Below are positions 14,716 through 21,101 of a stretch of 22,086 nucleotides of DNA, in pieces (position 1 is the first letter of the stretch; the number at the start of each line of letters is the position of its first letter). The DNA lies in contig NZ_CALCDX010000080.1 in the NCBI RefSeq assembly GCF_937900395.1, positions 1 to 22,086 on the forward strand. The letters run 5' to 3'. This DNA comes from an uncultured Caulobacter sp. (GTDB lineage Bacteria > Pseudomonadota > Alphaproteobacteria > Caulobacterales > Caulobacteraceae). A model generated the notes under the pieces. That model was not told the origin of the DNA, ran no database searches, and saw only the letters and a list, made by a program, of their open reading frames with translations. The position numbers were made by a program, and so were the translations under genes.

Positions 14716-15474
14716 ATGTCAGCTGCCGCCCGCCTTTCCCGGGGAGCCGCCGGGAGCGAAGACGCCCCGCCGTTTTCCGCCAACCGCCTGCTGGCCGCCC
14801 TGCGGCCCGAGGCGCTGGAAGCCCTGTCGCCCTATCTGATCCTGGTCGACCTGCCGCAGGATGAGGTCCTGTTCGACGCCGGCGAGGACGTCGAGCACAC
14901 CTACCTGCCCTGCGGTCCGACCCAGGCCTCGCTACTGGTCGTGACCTCGGACGGCCAGGAGATCGAGGCCGCCAGCATCGGCCACGAGGGCGCGATCGGC
15001 GGCATGGTCAGCGCCGGCTTCAAGCCCGCCTATGGCCGCGCCGTGGTGCGCGTGCCAGGCCACGCCTTCTGCGTCCCCACCGCGCGGCTGGAGGAGGTCA
15101 AGAACCGCTCGGCGGTCGTGGCGGACCTGTTCGACCGCTACGCCGACGTCTTCATCGCCCAGATGATGCAGGTCGCCGCCTGCAACGCCCTGCACCCGAT
15201 CGAGCAGCGCGCCTGCCGCTGGCTGTTGTTCGCCCACGACCGCTCGGGCGACGAGCCGATCCGCCTGACCCAGGAGACCCTGGCCCAGATGCTGGGCGTG
15301 CAGCGCACGACGATCAGCGCCGTGGCGCGCAGCCTTCAGGACGCCGGCCTGATCCATATCGGCCGGGGCCGCGTGGAGGTGCTGGACCGACCAGGCCTGG
15401 AAAAGCGCGCCTGCGAGTGCCACGACGCGGTCGAGGCCCATTTCCGCCGGATCCTGCCAAAGGTGGCGGACTAG
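14716..15474 (+). CDS. Crp/Fnr-family transcriptional regulator
   Basis: The 252-residue protein has an N-terminal cyclic-nucleotide-binding-fold domain (about 20-150: LVDLPQDEVLFDAGEDVEHTY, then SDGQEIEAASIGHEGAIGG) and a C-terminal Crp-type winged helix-turn-helix at about 184-222 (LTQETLAQMLGVQRTTISAV, then ARSLQDAGLIHIGRGRVEVL). The PHPIEQRACRWLL-type hinge (here LHPIEQRACRWLLFAHDR) is characteristic of the alphaproteobacterial group in which the sensory pocket lacks cAMP contacts (no RxS phosphate-binding motif seen). No Fnr-type four-cysteine N-terminus exists, so it is not an iron-sulfur oxygen sensor. Start is ATG 14716 with GGAGG upstream. Its stop shares the CTAG with the stop of the convergent flavoprotein gene. 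Its signal and targets are unknown. Confidence 0.9.
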   Translation: MSAAARLSRGAAGSEDAPPFSANRLLAALRPEALEALSPYLILVDLPQDEVLFDAGEDVEHTYLPCGPTQASLLVVTSDGQEIEAASIGHEGAIGGMVSAGFKPAYGRAVVRVPGHAFCVPTARLEEVKNRSAVVADLFDRYADVFIAQMMQVAACNALHPIEQRACRWLLFAHDRSGDEPIRLTQETLAQMLGVQRTTISAVARSLQDAGLIHIGRGRVEVLDRPGLEKRACECHDAVEAHFRRILPKVAD

Positions 15475-16436
15475 ATCCGATAAGCGTTCGCCCGGTCCAT
15501 CGCCGCCTCGGCCTCGGCCATCAGTCGGCGGACGATGTCGCCGGCCGGGGGCGCGTCGTGAATGCCGCCGGCGCTCTGGCCCATGGCGAAGCAGGACTTG
15601 TCCGCATCCAGCCCCTCGATTTGGCCGCCGATACCGCCCATCGCGCCGTTGCGGATGGAAACCATGGCCTGTTGCGGGAACGGCTGGATGTCGGCGGGCC
15701 GCGCCTCCCACTCCTCGACATAGGGGTTCTTCTTCACCCGCATGGGCTTGCCCGAGTAGCAGCGGGTGCGAACCGTGTCCTCGTCGGACGCCTCGATCAC
15801 GGCCTGGCGATAGAGGTCGCCGGCGTGCGCCTCTGCCGAGGCGATGAAGCGCGTGCCCATCCAGACGCCTTGCGCGCCCAACGCCAGGGCGGCCGCGAGG
15901 CCCCGGCCGTCATACAGCCCGCCGGCCGCCACGACCGGGATCTTCACCGCCTCCACCGCCTGGGCGACCAGCGGCAGGGTGCCGACGAGCCCCGTATGTC
16001 CGCCGCCCTCGCCGCCCTGGCAGATGACCGCGTCGCAGCCGGCGTCCTCCGCCTTCACGGCGTGCTTCACCGCGCCGCAGACCACCATCACCTTGAGGCC
16101 AGCGGCCTTGAGCCGCGCGATGATCGGCGATGGAACGCCCAGGCCGGCGATGAAGGAACTGGCGCCCTCCTCGATGATGACCTCCACGCTGGCCGTCAGG
16201 GCGTCGGGGGTGGCGGCCAGCAGGTCGACGCCGAATGGCTTGTCGGTCAGGGCCCGAACCTCGCGCATCTGGCTGCGGATGAAGTCCGGCGAGGTTCCGG
16301 CCATGCCCAGCACGCCGTAGCCCCCGGCGTTGGACACCGCCGCCGCCAAGGGCGCGTAGGAGACGCCGCCCATGCCGGCCAGCAGGATCGGGTGTTCGAT
16401 ATCCAGAAGATCGCAGAGCGGCGTATGCAACCCCAT
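15471..16436 (-). CDS. Nitronate monooxygenase-type FMN flavoprotein
   Basis: The 321-residue protein belongs to the NMO/2-nitropropane-dioxygenase TIM-barrel family, which oxidises nitronates (such as propionate 3-nitronate) using FMN and oxygen. Motifs are IEHPILLAGMGGVSYAPLAA (1st strand), SNAGGYGVLGMAGTSPDFI, then CQGGEGGGHTGLVGTLPLV with the likely catalytic H147, IPVVAAGGLYDGRGLAAALA, and GAQGVWMGTRFIASAEA. The family also includes enoyl reductase FabK-like and trans-AT AcpK-like members, so the substrate is not certain. ATG 16436 has GGGAGGAA upstream. It is convergent with the Crp/Fnr gene, the two stop codons overlapping within one CTAG palindrome. Confidence 0.9.
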   Translation of the reverse strand: MGLHTPLCDLLDIEHPILLAGMGGVSYAPLAAAVSNAGGYGVLGMAGTSPDFIRSQMREVRALTDKPFGVDLLAATPDALTASVEVIIEEGASSFIAGLGVPSPIIARLKAAGLKVMVVCGAVKHAVKAEDAGCDAVICQGGEGGGHTGLVGTLPLVAQAVEAVKIPVVAAGGLYDGRGLAAALALGAQGVWMGTRFIASAEAHAGDLYRQAVIEASDEDTVRTRCYSGKPMRVKKNPYVEEWEARPADIQPFPQQAMVSIRNGAMGGIGGQIEGLDADKSCFAMGQSAGGIHDAPPAGDIVRRLMAEAEAAMDRANAYRI

Positions 16437-16490
16437 GCCCGTTCCTCCCTCGTTTTCCGGAAGGATCAGGGCGGGGCCGCCGTCTCACAA

Positions 16491-16509
16491 GCCTGCCGCG
16501 AGGGCAGGC
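16491..16509 (-). terminator. Hairpin downstream of the 45-residue gene
   Basis: GCCTGCC-GCGAG-GGCAGGC forms a 7-bp stem 11 bases past the stop of the small membrane protein gene. On the minus strand it is followed by TTGT, a weak T stretch. It may terminate the small gene before the flavoprotein gene. Confidence 0.4.
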
Positions 16510-16519
16510 GGGCCTATCG

Positions 16520-16657
16520 CTAGTCTCGCTTGACCAGCGCAGTCTCGACGTCCGTGTCGTGCGTCCAGAAGCAGGCCATCATGCCGGTGAAGGCCAGGGC
16601 CAGCATCATCAGGAAGCCGCGCGGCGGCGCCAGGCTGACAACGTCTTGGGGCGTCAT
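16520..16657 (-). CDS. Small single-pass membrane protein, 45 residues
   Basis: The product reads MTPQDVVSLAPPRGFLMMLA followed by LAFTGMMACFWTHDTDVETA and LVKRD. A hydrophobic segment from about residue 14 to 30 (GFLMMLALAFTGMMACFW) is enough for one membrane span, with a short N-terminal and a charged C-terminal end. GAGAG sits 4 bases upstream of the ATG. Longer in-frame extensions upstream have no start signal and unrelated composition. I do not recognise the family. It stands between the flavoprotein gene and the SDR on the same strand, with possible terminators on both sides, so it may be its own unit. Confidence 0.6.
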   Translation of the reverse strand: MTPQDVVSLAPPRGFLMMLALAFTGMMACFWTHDTDVETALVKRD

Positions 16658-16743
16658 CGTTCTCTCGTTTCCTCGTCGGCGCCCAAATCTGATGTTCAGG
16701 CTGCCAGACGAGAAGCTTCTCACCGCCGCGCCGGTTCCGCAAG

Positions 16744-16784
16744 ACCCTGTTTTCAAAAGGGTTTTATTGGACGGAAGAGTCCAA
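16744..16784. terminator. Pair of hairpins after the SDR gene
   Basis: TTGGAC-GGAAGA-GTCCAA (16767-16784) is a perfect 6-bp hairpin 11 bases past the SDR stop and would serve the minus strand, though no T run follows. Next to it ACCCT-g-TTTTC-AAAAGGGT (16744-16762) is followed by TTTATT on the plus strand, the look of an intrinsic terminator for plus-strand transcripts. No plus-strand gene ends nearby. Confidence 0.35.
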
Positions 16785-16795
16785 GAAACGAGGTC

Positions 16796-17578
16796 CTAGA
16801 AGATCGAGTATCCGCCGTCGATGACGATCGTCGTGCCCGAGTGGTAGCTTGAGGCGTCCGAGGCCAGATAGACGGCCATGCCGCCGAAGTCCTCGGGCTC
16901 GCCCCAGCGGCGGGCGGGAACGCGCGGAATGACCTTCTCGGCGAAGGCGCTATTGCCCTGCGCTCCGGCGGTCATGTCGGTGGCGATCCAGCCGGGCAGG
17001 ATGGCGTTGGCGCGGACGCCGTAGCGGGCGTGCTCGACAGCGACAGACTTGATCATCGAGATCACCGCGCCCTTGGTGGCGGCGTAGGCCTCGTTCCTGG
17101 CCGCGCCCTCGATGGCGGCCAGCGAGGCGATCCCGACCAGCGAGCCGCCCGGATCCCCGGCCTTGGCGCGCTCGACCATGTGACGGCAGGCCTCGCGCAG
17201 GGTGAAGAAGACGCCGTCCAGGTTCACCGACAGCACCTTGCGATAAACCTCGGTCTTCATCTCGATGAACGAAGGCGAGCCGTAGCCGATGCCGGCGTTG
17301 GCGAAGACGGCGTCGACCCGGCCCATGGCGGCGACGGCCTCTTCCATGCCCTCGGCGACCTGGGCTTCGTCGGAGACGTCGACCGTCTGGGCCTTCACCC
17401 GCACACCCAGCCGGGTGAGTTCCTGCTCGGCGGCCTGGTTGCGTTCGGGGTTGGAGCCCCAGATGACGATGTCGGCGCCGGCCTGCGCCATCGCCTTGGC
17501 CATGCCGAGGCCGATGCCGCGATTGCCGCCGGTGACCAGCGCCACCTTGCCCGATAGATTGAACGGCGCGTAGGCCAT
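16796..17578 (-). CDS. Short-chain dehydrogenase/reductase (classical SDR)
   Basis: The 260-residue classical SDR has the nucleotide-binding motif TGGNRGIG at 16-23, the stabilising NAG at 94-96, and the catalytic set N119, S152, Y165 and K169 (AYAATKGAV). The sequence PGWIATDMT after the active site and the C-terminal SSYHSGTTIVIDGGYSIF are also standard. Such enzymes oxidise or reduce alcohol, keto or sugar substrates; this one resembles the glucose-1-dehydrogenase/3-oxoacyl-ACP reductase group, and the substrate cannot be told. ATG 17578 has GGGGAGGA upstream. A near-palindrome TTGAACGCTTGTTTGAA sits 22-38 bases upstream, which may be a regulator site. Confidence 0.93.
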   Translation of the reverse strand: MAYAPFNLSGKVALVTGGNRGIGLGMAKAMAQAGADIVIWGSNPERNQAAEQELTRLGVRVKAQTVDVSDEAQVAEGMEEAVAAMGRVDAVFANAGIGYGSPSFIEMKTEVYRKVLSVNLDGVFFTLREACRHMVERAKAGDPGGSLVGIASLAAIEGAARNEAYAATKGAVISMIKSVAVEHARYGVRANAILPGWIATDMTAGAQGNSAFAEKVIPRVPARRWGEPEDFGGMAVYLASDASSYHSGTTIVIDGGYSIF

Positions 17579-17599
17579 GGCGATCCTCCCCTTGTCGTC

Positions 17600-17616
17600 T
17601 TGAACGCTTGTTTGAA
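17600..17616. promoter_or_regulatory. Imperfect palindrome upstream of the SDR gene
   Basis: TTGAACGCTTGTTTGAA has its outer bases in inverted order and resembles TetR-type operators seen before fatty-acid or SDR genes in alphaproteobacteria; this resemblance is from memory. It lies in the 62-base gap upstream of the SDR start. Weak call. Confidence 0.25.
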
Positions 17617-17640
17617 GGGGAGGCGATCAGGCCTCGAAGG

Positions 17641-18402
17641 TCAAGACCCCCAGAAGTGGAAGGTCCGCCATCCGTCGCCGATCGCCGTCCGCGGCACGCC
17701 CAGCAGATCAGTGACCGTCAGAGCCGCCTTGAAGATCAGGTCGCTGACGCCAGGAACGAAGAAGATCAGGGCGAACAGCAGCAGGACGCCGATCCGCTCG
17801 ACCTTGATCATCGCCGCGCGGAAGCGGTCGGGCAGGAACGGCCGGAGGACGCCATAGCCGTCCAGGCCTGGGATCGGCAGCAGGTTCAGCACGAAGGCGG
17901 TCGCCTGCAGGAAGGCCAGCAGCGCCAGGGCGTGGCGCAGCGGCGGCGAGGCGACGAACGGCAGGGCGGCGGCGATGACGATCAGCACGACCAGCGTCCC
18001 CAGCGGTCCCGCCAGAGACGCCAGCGACCGCCAGCCCCGCGAGCGCATCAGGTCCTCGCGCAGATAGACCGCCCCGCCCGGAAAGCCGATCCCACCCAGG
18101 GCCAGGGCGATCAGCGGAATGACGATGGTGGTGGCCAGGTCCGAGTACTTCAGCGGATCGAGGGTCAGATAGCCCTTCTCGACGATCGTGTGGTCGCCGG
18201 CCTTGTAGGCCGTCAGGGCGTGGCCGAACTCGTGGATCCCGACGCTGAACACCCAGGCCGCGGCGACGAAGGCGAAGGTGATGACGCCGACGGGCGGGAC
18301 CCCCGCGGCGACAGCCCAGCCCAGGCCTATGCAGGCGGCCAGCAGGATTAAGGCGTTGGGGCTGATGGAGAAGCGGGGCGCGGGGGCGTCGATCAGGGTC
18401 AT
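17641..18402 (-). CDS. Site-2-protease-type (M50) membrane metalloprotease
   Basis: The 253-residue protein has several membrane segments. The zinc site HEFGH at 57-61 (VFSVGIHEFGHALTAYKAGD) and the second conserved element NLLPIPGLDGYG at 173-184, where the aspartate (D181) supplies the third ligand, are those of M50 site-2 proteases. Other segments are LILLAACIGLGWAVAAG, ATTIVIPLIALALGGIGF and ERIGVLLLFALIFFVPGVS. There is no PDZ domain, so it is the short form and not RseP/MmpA. Substrates are unknown; the family cleaves proteins inside the membrane. The ATG at 18402 (MTLIDAPAPRF) has no good Shine-Dalgarno. Upstream frame to 18573 runs into a palindromic repeat and is not coding. Confidence 0.9.
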   Translation of the reverse strand: MTLIDAPAPRFSISPNALILLAACIGLGWAVAAGVPPVGVITFAFVAAAWVFSVGIHEFGHALTAYKAGDHTIVEKGYLTLDPLKYSDLATTIVIPLIALALGGIGFPGGAVYLREDLMRSRGWRSLASLAGPLGTLVVLIVIAAALPFVASPPLRHALALLAFLQATAFVLNLLPIPGLDGYGVLRPFLPDRFRAAMIKVERIGVLLLFALIFFVPGVSDLIFKAALTVTDLLGVPRTAIGDGWRTFHFWGS

Positions 18403-18472
18403 GGGAGAGATGTCGGGGACCTTGGCTTTCAGCGCAAGCCATCCGCTAGGTTCGAGCAAGACCACCTTTTCA

Positions 18473-18573
18473 GTGTCATCCCGGCCGTAGCGAAGCGCCG
18501 GGACCCAGGGGCGAGCGGCGGTGCGGCGGCCCCTGGGTCCCGGATAGCCTCTGCGAGGCTTCCGGGATGACAC
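18473..18573. repeat. Nested palindromic intergenic repeat, copy B
   Basis: A second copy of the element at 10437-10547, with the same outer 12-bp stem and the same inner stem (CCGGGACCCAGGGG with CCCCTGGGTCCCGG). It differs at a few positions: CTGCGAGG for CTACGAGG in the right flank, and a 5-base gap (TAGAG missing) in the left flank. The middle loop sequences differ. It sits between the M50 gene's 5' end and the Nudix gene's 3' end. Confidence 0.9.
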
Positions 18574-18602
18574 GAGATTTTAGGCGGGAGGCGCTTTCGC
18601 CC

Positions 18603-19025
18603 TTAACCCCCGAACCGCTCATACGCCTCGGCGATCACCCGCCGCGTCTCGTCCCACTCCACCAGGGCCATCGCCTCCTCGCGGGAGACGAACCGCGCGT
18701 CCGCCGCGTCGTCGCCGGCCACGGGCTCGCCGCCGGTCCAGCGGGCGGCATAGTCGATCAGCACGTAGTGCCGGGTGATCTCCCCACCCGGCCGCGCCGG
18801 AAACACGCCATCGATCACGTCGATCAGTCCCAGAAGCTCGGCGTCGACGCCGGTCTCTTCCTTCAGCTCGCGCAGCGCGGCGTCGGCGGTCGTCTCGCCC
18901 CACTCCAGCCGTCCGCCCGGCAGGCTCCACTGGTTGAGGCGCGGCGGCGTCCCGCGCTTGATCAGCAGCACCTCCTCGCCGCGCAGGCAGACGACCCCGA
19001 CCGTCGGCACGGGATGGAGGCTCAC
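18603..19025 (-). CDS. Nudix hydrolase
   Basis: The 140-residue protein starts at GTG 19025 (MSLHPVPTVGVVCLRGEEVL), which overlaps the patatin stop as GTGA. The Nudix box is complete: G38-x5-E44-x7-R52-E-L-x-E56-E57-x-G59-V60 in GGRLEWGETTADAALRELKE followed by ETGV. The N-terminal GVVCLRGEEVLLIKRGTPPR and NQWSLPGGRLEWGE are family-like. Nudix enzymes hydrolyse nucleoside diphosphates linked to another moiety; this one is of the NUDT/ADP-ribose-type layout but I cannot tell the substrate. It is probably last in a bdhA-patatin-Nudix operon. Confidence 0.93.
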   Translation of the reverse strand: MSLHPVPTVGVVCLRGEEVLLIKRGTPPRLNQWSLPGGRLEWGETTADAALRELKEETGVDAELLGLIDVIDGVFPARPGGEITRHYVLIDYAARWTGGEPVAGDDAADARFVSREEAMALVEWDETRRVIAEAYERFGG

Positions 19026-20083
19026 GGGAAGCCGACCTTCAGGTCGATGCTGGACTTCACGCCGATGCAGGTCCCGCAATCGGCCAGCCAGGCGTCGGCG
19101 GCGGTCCGCCCCCGTTCCTTCAGGTCGCTGAGGAAGCTCCACTCGGTGTTGAACTTGGTCGACAGCGACAGGTCCGCCAGCGGCTTGTCGGCGGTGATGG
19201 CGTGGACCAGCATCTTGCGATAGCGGCCCCGCGCATTGTCCTTCAGCAGCCCCTCGTCCAGCAGCTTCTGCACGAAGCCGATGGCCCGCAGCTCCGAGGC
19301 CAGGGAAGCATTGAAGGTGATCTCGTTCAGCCGGTCCATGATCTCGCCCGGCGTCTTGGGTGTCTCCTCGCGGACGAACGGATTGAGGCTGACGATCAGG
19401 ATGTCGTCGGGCGTGTCCTCGTAGAACAGCGGCCACAACGGCGGATTGGCCAGGAAGCCGCCGTCCCAGTAGGGCTCGCCGTCGATCTCGACCGCCTGGA
19501 ACAGCTGCGGCAGGCAGGCGCTGGCCATGATGTGGCGCGAGGTCAGCTCGGTCTCGCGGAAGATCCGCGCCTTGCTGGTGTGGATCGCGGTGGCCGAGAT
19601 GTAGAGCTTGACGGGCGAGCGCTCGCGCAGCTGCTCGAACCGGACCTCGGCCTCCAGCAGGTCATGCAGAGGGTTCAGATTGAACGGGTTGAACTCGTAG
19701 GGACTGAACGACAGGGCCAGGGTCTCGGCCATCCGCCAGCCGGGCGTGTTCTTCCACCAGTCAACGCCGCCGGAGAAGGCGCTGGTCCAGATCGAGGTGT
19801 CGCCGAACACGTTGCGACCGCCCTGGCGATTGACCTGCTTCCAGAACGATTCCAACCGCGCCTTGGCCCCGGCCTTGCCGTCATCGAGCATACCCTGGGC
19901 CAGGCAGACGGCGTTCATGGCGCCGGCCGAGGCGGCGGTGACGGCCTGGATCTCCAGGTCCGGTTCCTCGAGCAGGCGGTCCAGCACGCCCCACTCGAAC
20001 GCCCCGTGCGCGCCCCCGCCCTGCAGCGCCAGGCTCAGGGCCTTGCCGGTCGGCTTCTTGCGGGTGAAGGGCGGGATGGGCAC
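19022..20083 (-). CDS. Patatin-like phospholipase with DUF3734-like C-terminus
   Basis: A 353-residue cytoplasmic patatin-fold acyl hydrolase. The oxyanion-hole motif is QGGGAHGAFEWGVLD (21-35). The nucleophile segment reads AVTAASAGAMNAVC with S52, so the usual G-x-S-x-G begins with alanine (A50-A-S-A-G). The catalytic dyad partner D207 is in YWDGGFLANPPL. The second half (ASELRAIGFVQKLLDEGLL, then YRKMLVHAITADKPLADL and STKFNTEWSFLSDLKERGR) matches DUF3734, which is fused to patatins in alphaproteobacteria. It starts with GTG 20083, 9 bases after bdhA. The pairing with a hydroxybutyrate dehydrogenase suggests a role in lipid or polyhydroxybutyrate turnover; this is inferred from context. 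Confidence 0.9.
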   Translation of the reverse strand: MPIPPFTRKKPTGKALSLALQGGGAHGAFEWGVLDRLLEEPDLEIQAVTAASAGAMNAVCLAQGMLDDGKAGAKARLESFWKQVNRQGGRNVFGDTSIWTSAFSGGVDWWKNTPGWRMAETLALSFSPYEFNPFNLNPLHDLLEAEVRFEQLRERSPVKLYISATAIHTSKARIFRETELTSRHIMASACLPQLFQAVEIDGEPYWDGGFLANPPLWPLFYEDTPDDILIVSLNPFVREETPKTPGEIMDRLNEITFNASLASELRAIGFVQKLLDEGLLKDNARGRYRKMLVHAITADKPLADLSLSTKFNTEWSFLSDLKERGRTAADAWLADCGTCIGVKSSIDLKVGFP

Positions 20084-20092
20084 CCGCCGAGC

Positions 20093-20890
20093 CTATTGCG
20101 CGACCCAGCCGCCGTCGACCTGGAAAGCGGCGCCGTTGGCCGAAGCGCCGGCGTCCGACACCAGGTACAGCAGCATGCCCGCCAGCTGCTCGAAGGTGAC
20201 GAAATGCTTGGTCGGCTGGGCGGCCAGGATCACGTCCTTCATCACCGCCTCTTCCGAGATGCCGCGCGCCTTGGCCTGGTCGGCGATCTGGGCCTCGACC
20301 AGCGGGGTCTTCACGAAGCCGGGGCAGATGGCGTTGCAGGTGATCCCGTGGGTGGCGACCTCGAGGGCGACCGTCTTGGTCAGGCCCATGATCCCGTGCT
20401 TGGCCGCGACATAGGCCGACTTGAACGGCGAGGCGATCAGGGCGTGGGCCGAGGCGATGTTGACGATCCGCCCGCGGCCCTGCTCCTTCATGATCGGCAC
20501 CGCCGCCTTGGTGGCGTGGAAGGCCGAGGACAGGTTGATCGCGATGATCAGGTCCCACTTGTCGTCCGGGAAGTCCTCGACCGGCGCCACGTGCTGGACC
20601 CCGGCGTTGTTCACCAGAATGTCCAGCTCGCCGAACTCGGCCTTGGCGGCCCGGACCATGTCGGCGATCTCGATCGGCTTGGTCATGTCGGCGCCGTGAT
20701 ACAGCACCTCGACGCCGTGCTTTTCGGCCATTTCCGAGCGGGCGCGCTCGATGGCGTTCATCTCGCCCAGGCCGTTCATGACGATGTTGCAGCCCTGAGC
20801 CGCGAGCGCGTCGGCCAGGGCGTGTCCGATGCCGCTGGTCGAGCCGGTGACGATGGCGACCTGACCCTGCAAACCGAAATCGACGGCCAT
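20093..20890 (-). CDS. bdhA: 3-hydroxybutyrate dehydrogenase
   Basis: BdhA interconverts (R)-3-hydroxybutyrate and acetoacetate with NAD, in polyhydroxybutyrate and ketone-body use. The 265-residue SDR has TGSTSGIG at 15-22, NNAG at 94-97 and the catalytic S147, Y160 and K164. Features typical of BdhA rather than generic SDRs are LVNNAGVQHVAPVEDFP, KWDLIIAINLSSAFHATKAA, VNIASAHALIASPFKSAYVA, CPGFVKTPLVEAQI and the end GAAFQVDGGWVAQ. AGGGAG lies 6 bases before the ATG at 20890. It heads a probable operon with the patatin and Nudix genes. Confidence 0.94.
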   Translation of the reverse strand: MAVDFGLQGQVAIVTGSTSGIGHALADALAAQGCNIVMNGLGEMNAIERARSEMAEKHGVEVLYHGADMTKPIEIADMVRAAKAEFGELDILVNNAGVQHVAPVEDFPDDKWDLIIAINLSSAFHATKAAVPIMKEQGRGRIVNIASAHALIASPFKSAYVAAKHGIMGLTKTVALEVATHGITCNAICPGFVKTPLVEAQIADQAKARGISEEAVMKDVILAAQPTKHFVTFEQLAGMLLYLVSDAGASANGAAFQVDGGWVAQ

Positions 20891-20941
20891 GCGCGCGCTC
20901 CCTGAAGTGCTGCCCTATCGCGTGTTGCGGTGCAGCATATA

Positions 20942-20964
20942 GCTCGCCCTTGCGAAGGGCGAGC
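20942..20964. terminator. Hairpin between the right-end ORF and bdhA
   Basis: GCTCGCCCTT-GCG-AAGGGCGAGC is a perfect 10-bp stem with a 3-base loop, 27 bases past the upstream minus-strand stop codon at 20991. It is followed by TATAT on the minus strand. It probably ends the upstream gene before bdhA. Confidence 0.55.
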
Positions 20965-20971
20965 GCTTATA

Positions 20972-20991
20972 AATTCATCGATAGATGAATT
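20972..20991. repeat. 20-base perfect palindrome at the upstream gene's stop codon
   Basis: AATTCATC-GATA-GATGAATT is an 8-4-8 inverted repeat, AT-rich in a GC-rich region; its last base falls in the stop codon of the minus-strand gene (20991-20993). It could be an operator for bdhA transcription or a second stem of the terminator region. Confidence 0.6.
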
Positions 20992-21101
20992 CAGGGCTGC
21001 GGGCGAGCGAAAACCCAGTCGGTCTCTGTCGAAAGGTTCGGCTTGAAGGCGTAGCCGTCCAGATCGAAACCCTTCAGCCCTTCGGCGCGGTCGATCCGGT
21101 T
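20991..21101 (-). CDS. C-terminal tail of an unidentified protein
   Basis: The last 36 codons of the open frame at the right end encode NRIDRAEGLKGFDLDGYAFK and then PNLSTETDWVFARPQP before a TGA. This does not look like any histidine-kinase segment: it follows the helix YIID where the second dimerisation helix of HisKA and then the ATPase domain should come. Codon use fits the Caulobacter-type genes to the left. I read it as the 3' end of a different gene, the real neighbour of bdhA, whose upstream part was replaced. The family is not recognised. Confidence 0.5.
   Translation of the reverse strand, partial: NRIDRAEGLKGFDLDGYAFKPNLSTETDWVFARPQP

Noticed and set aside
19202..20905. 567-codon plus-strand frame opposite the patatin and bdhA genes
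   Set aside because: Antisense shadow of two recognised enzymes.
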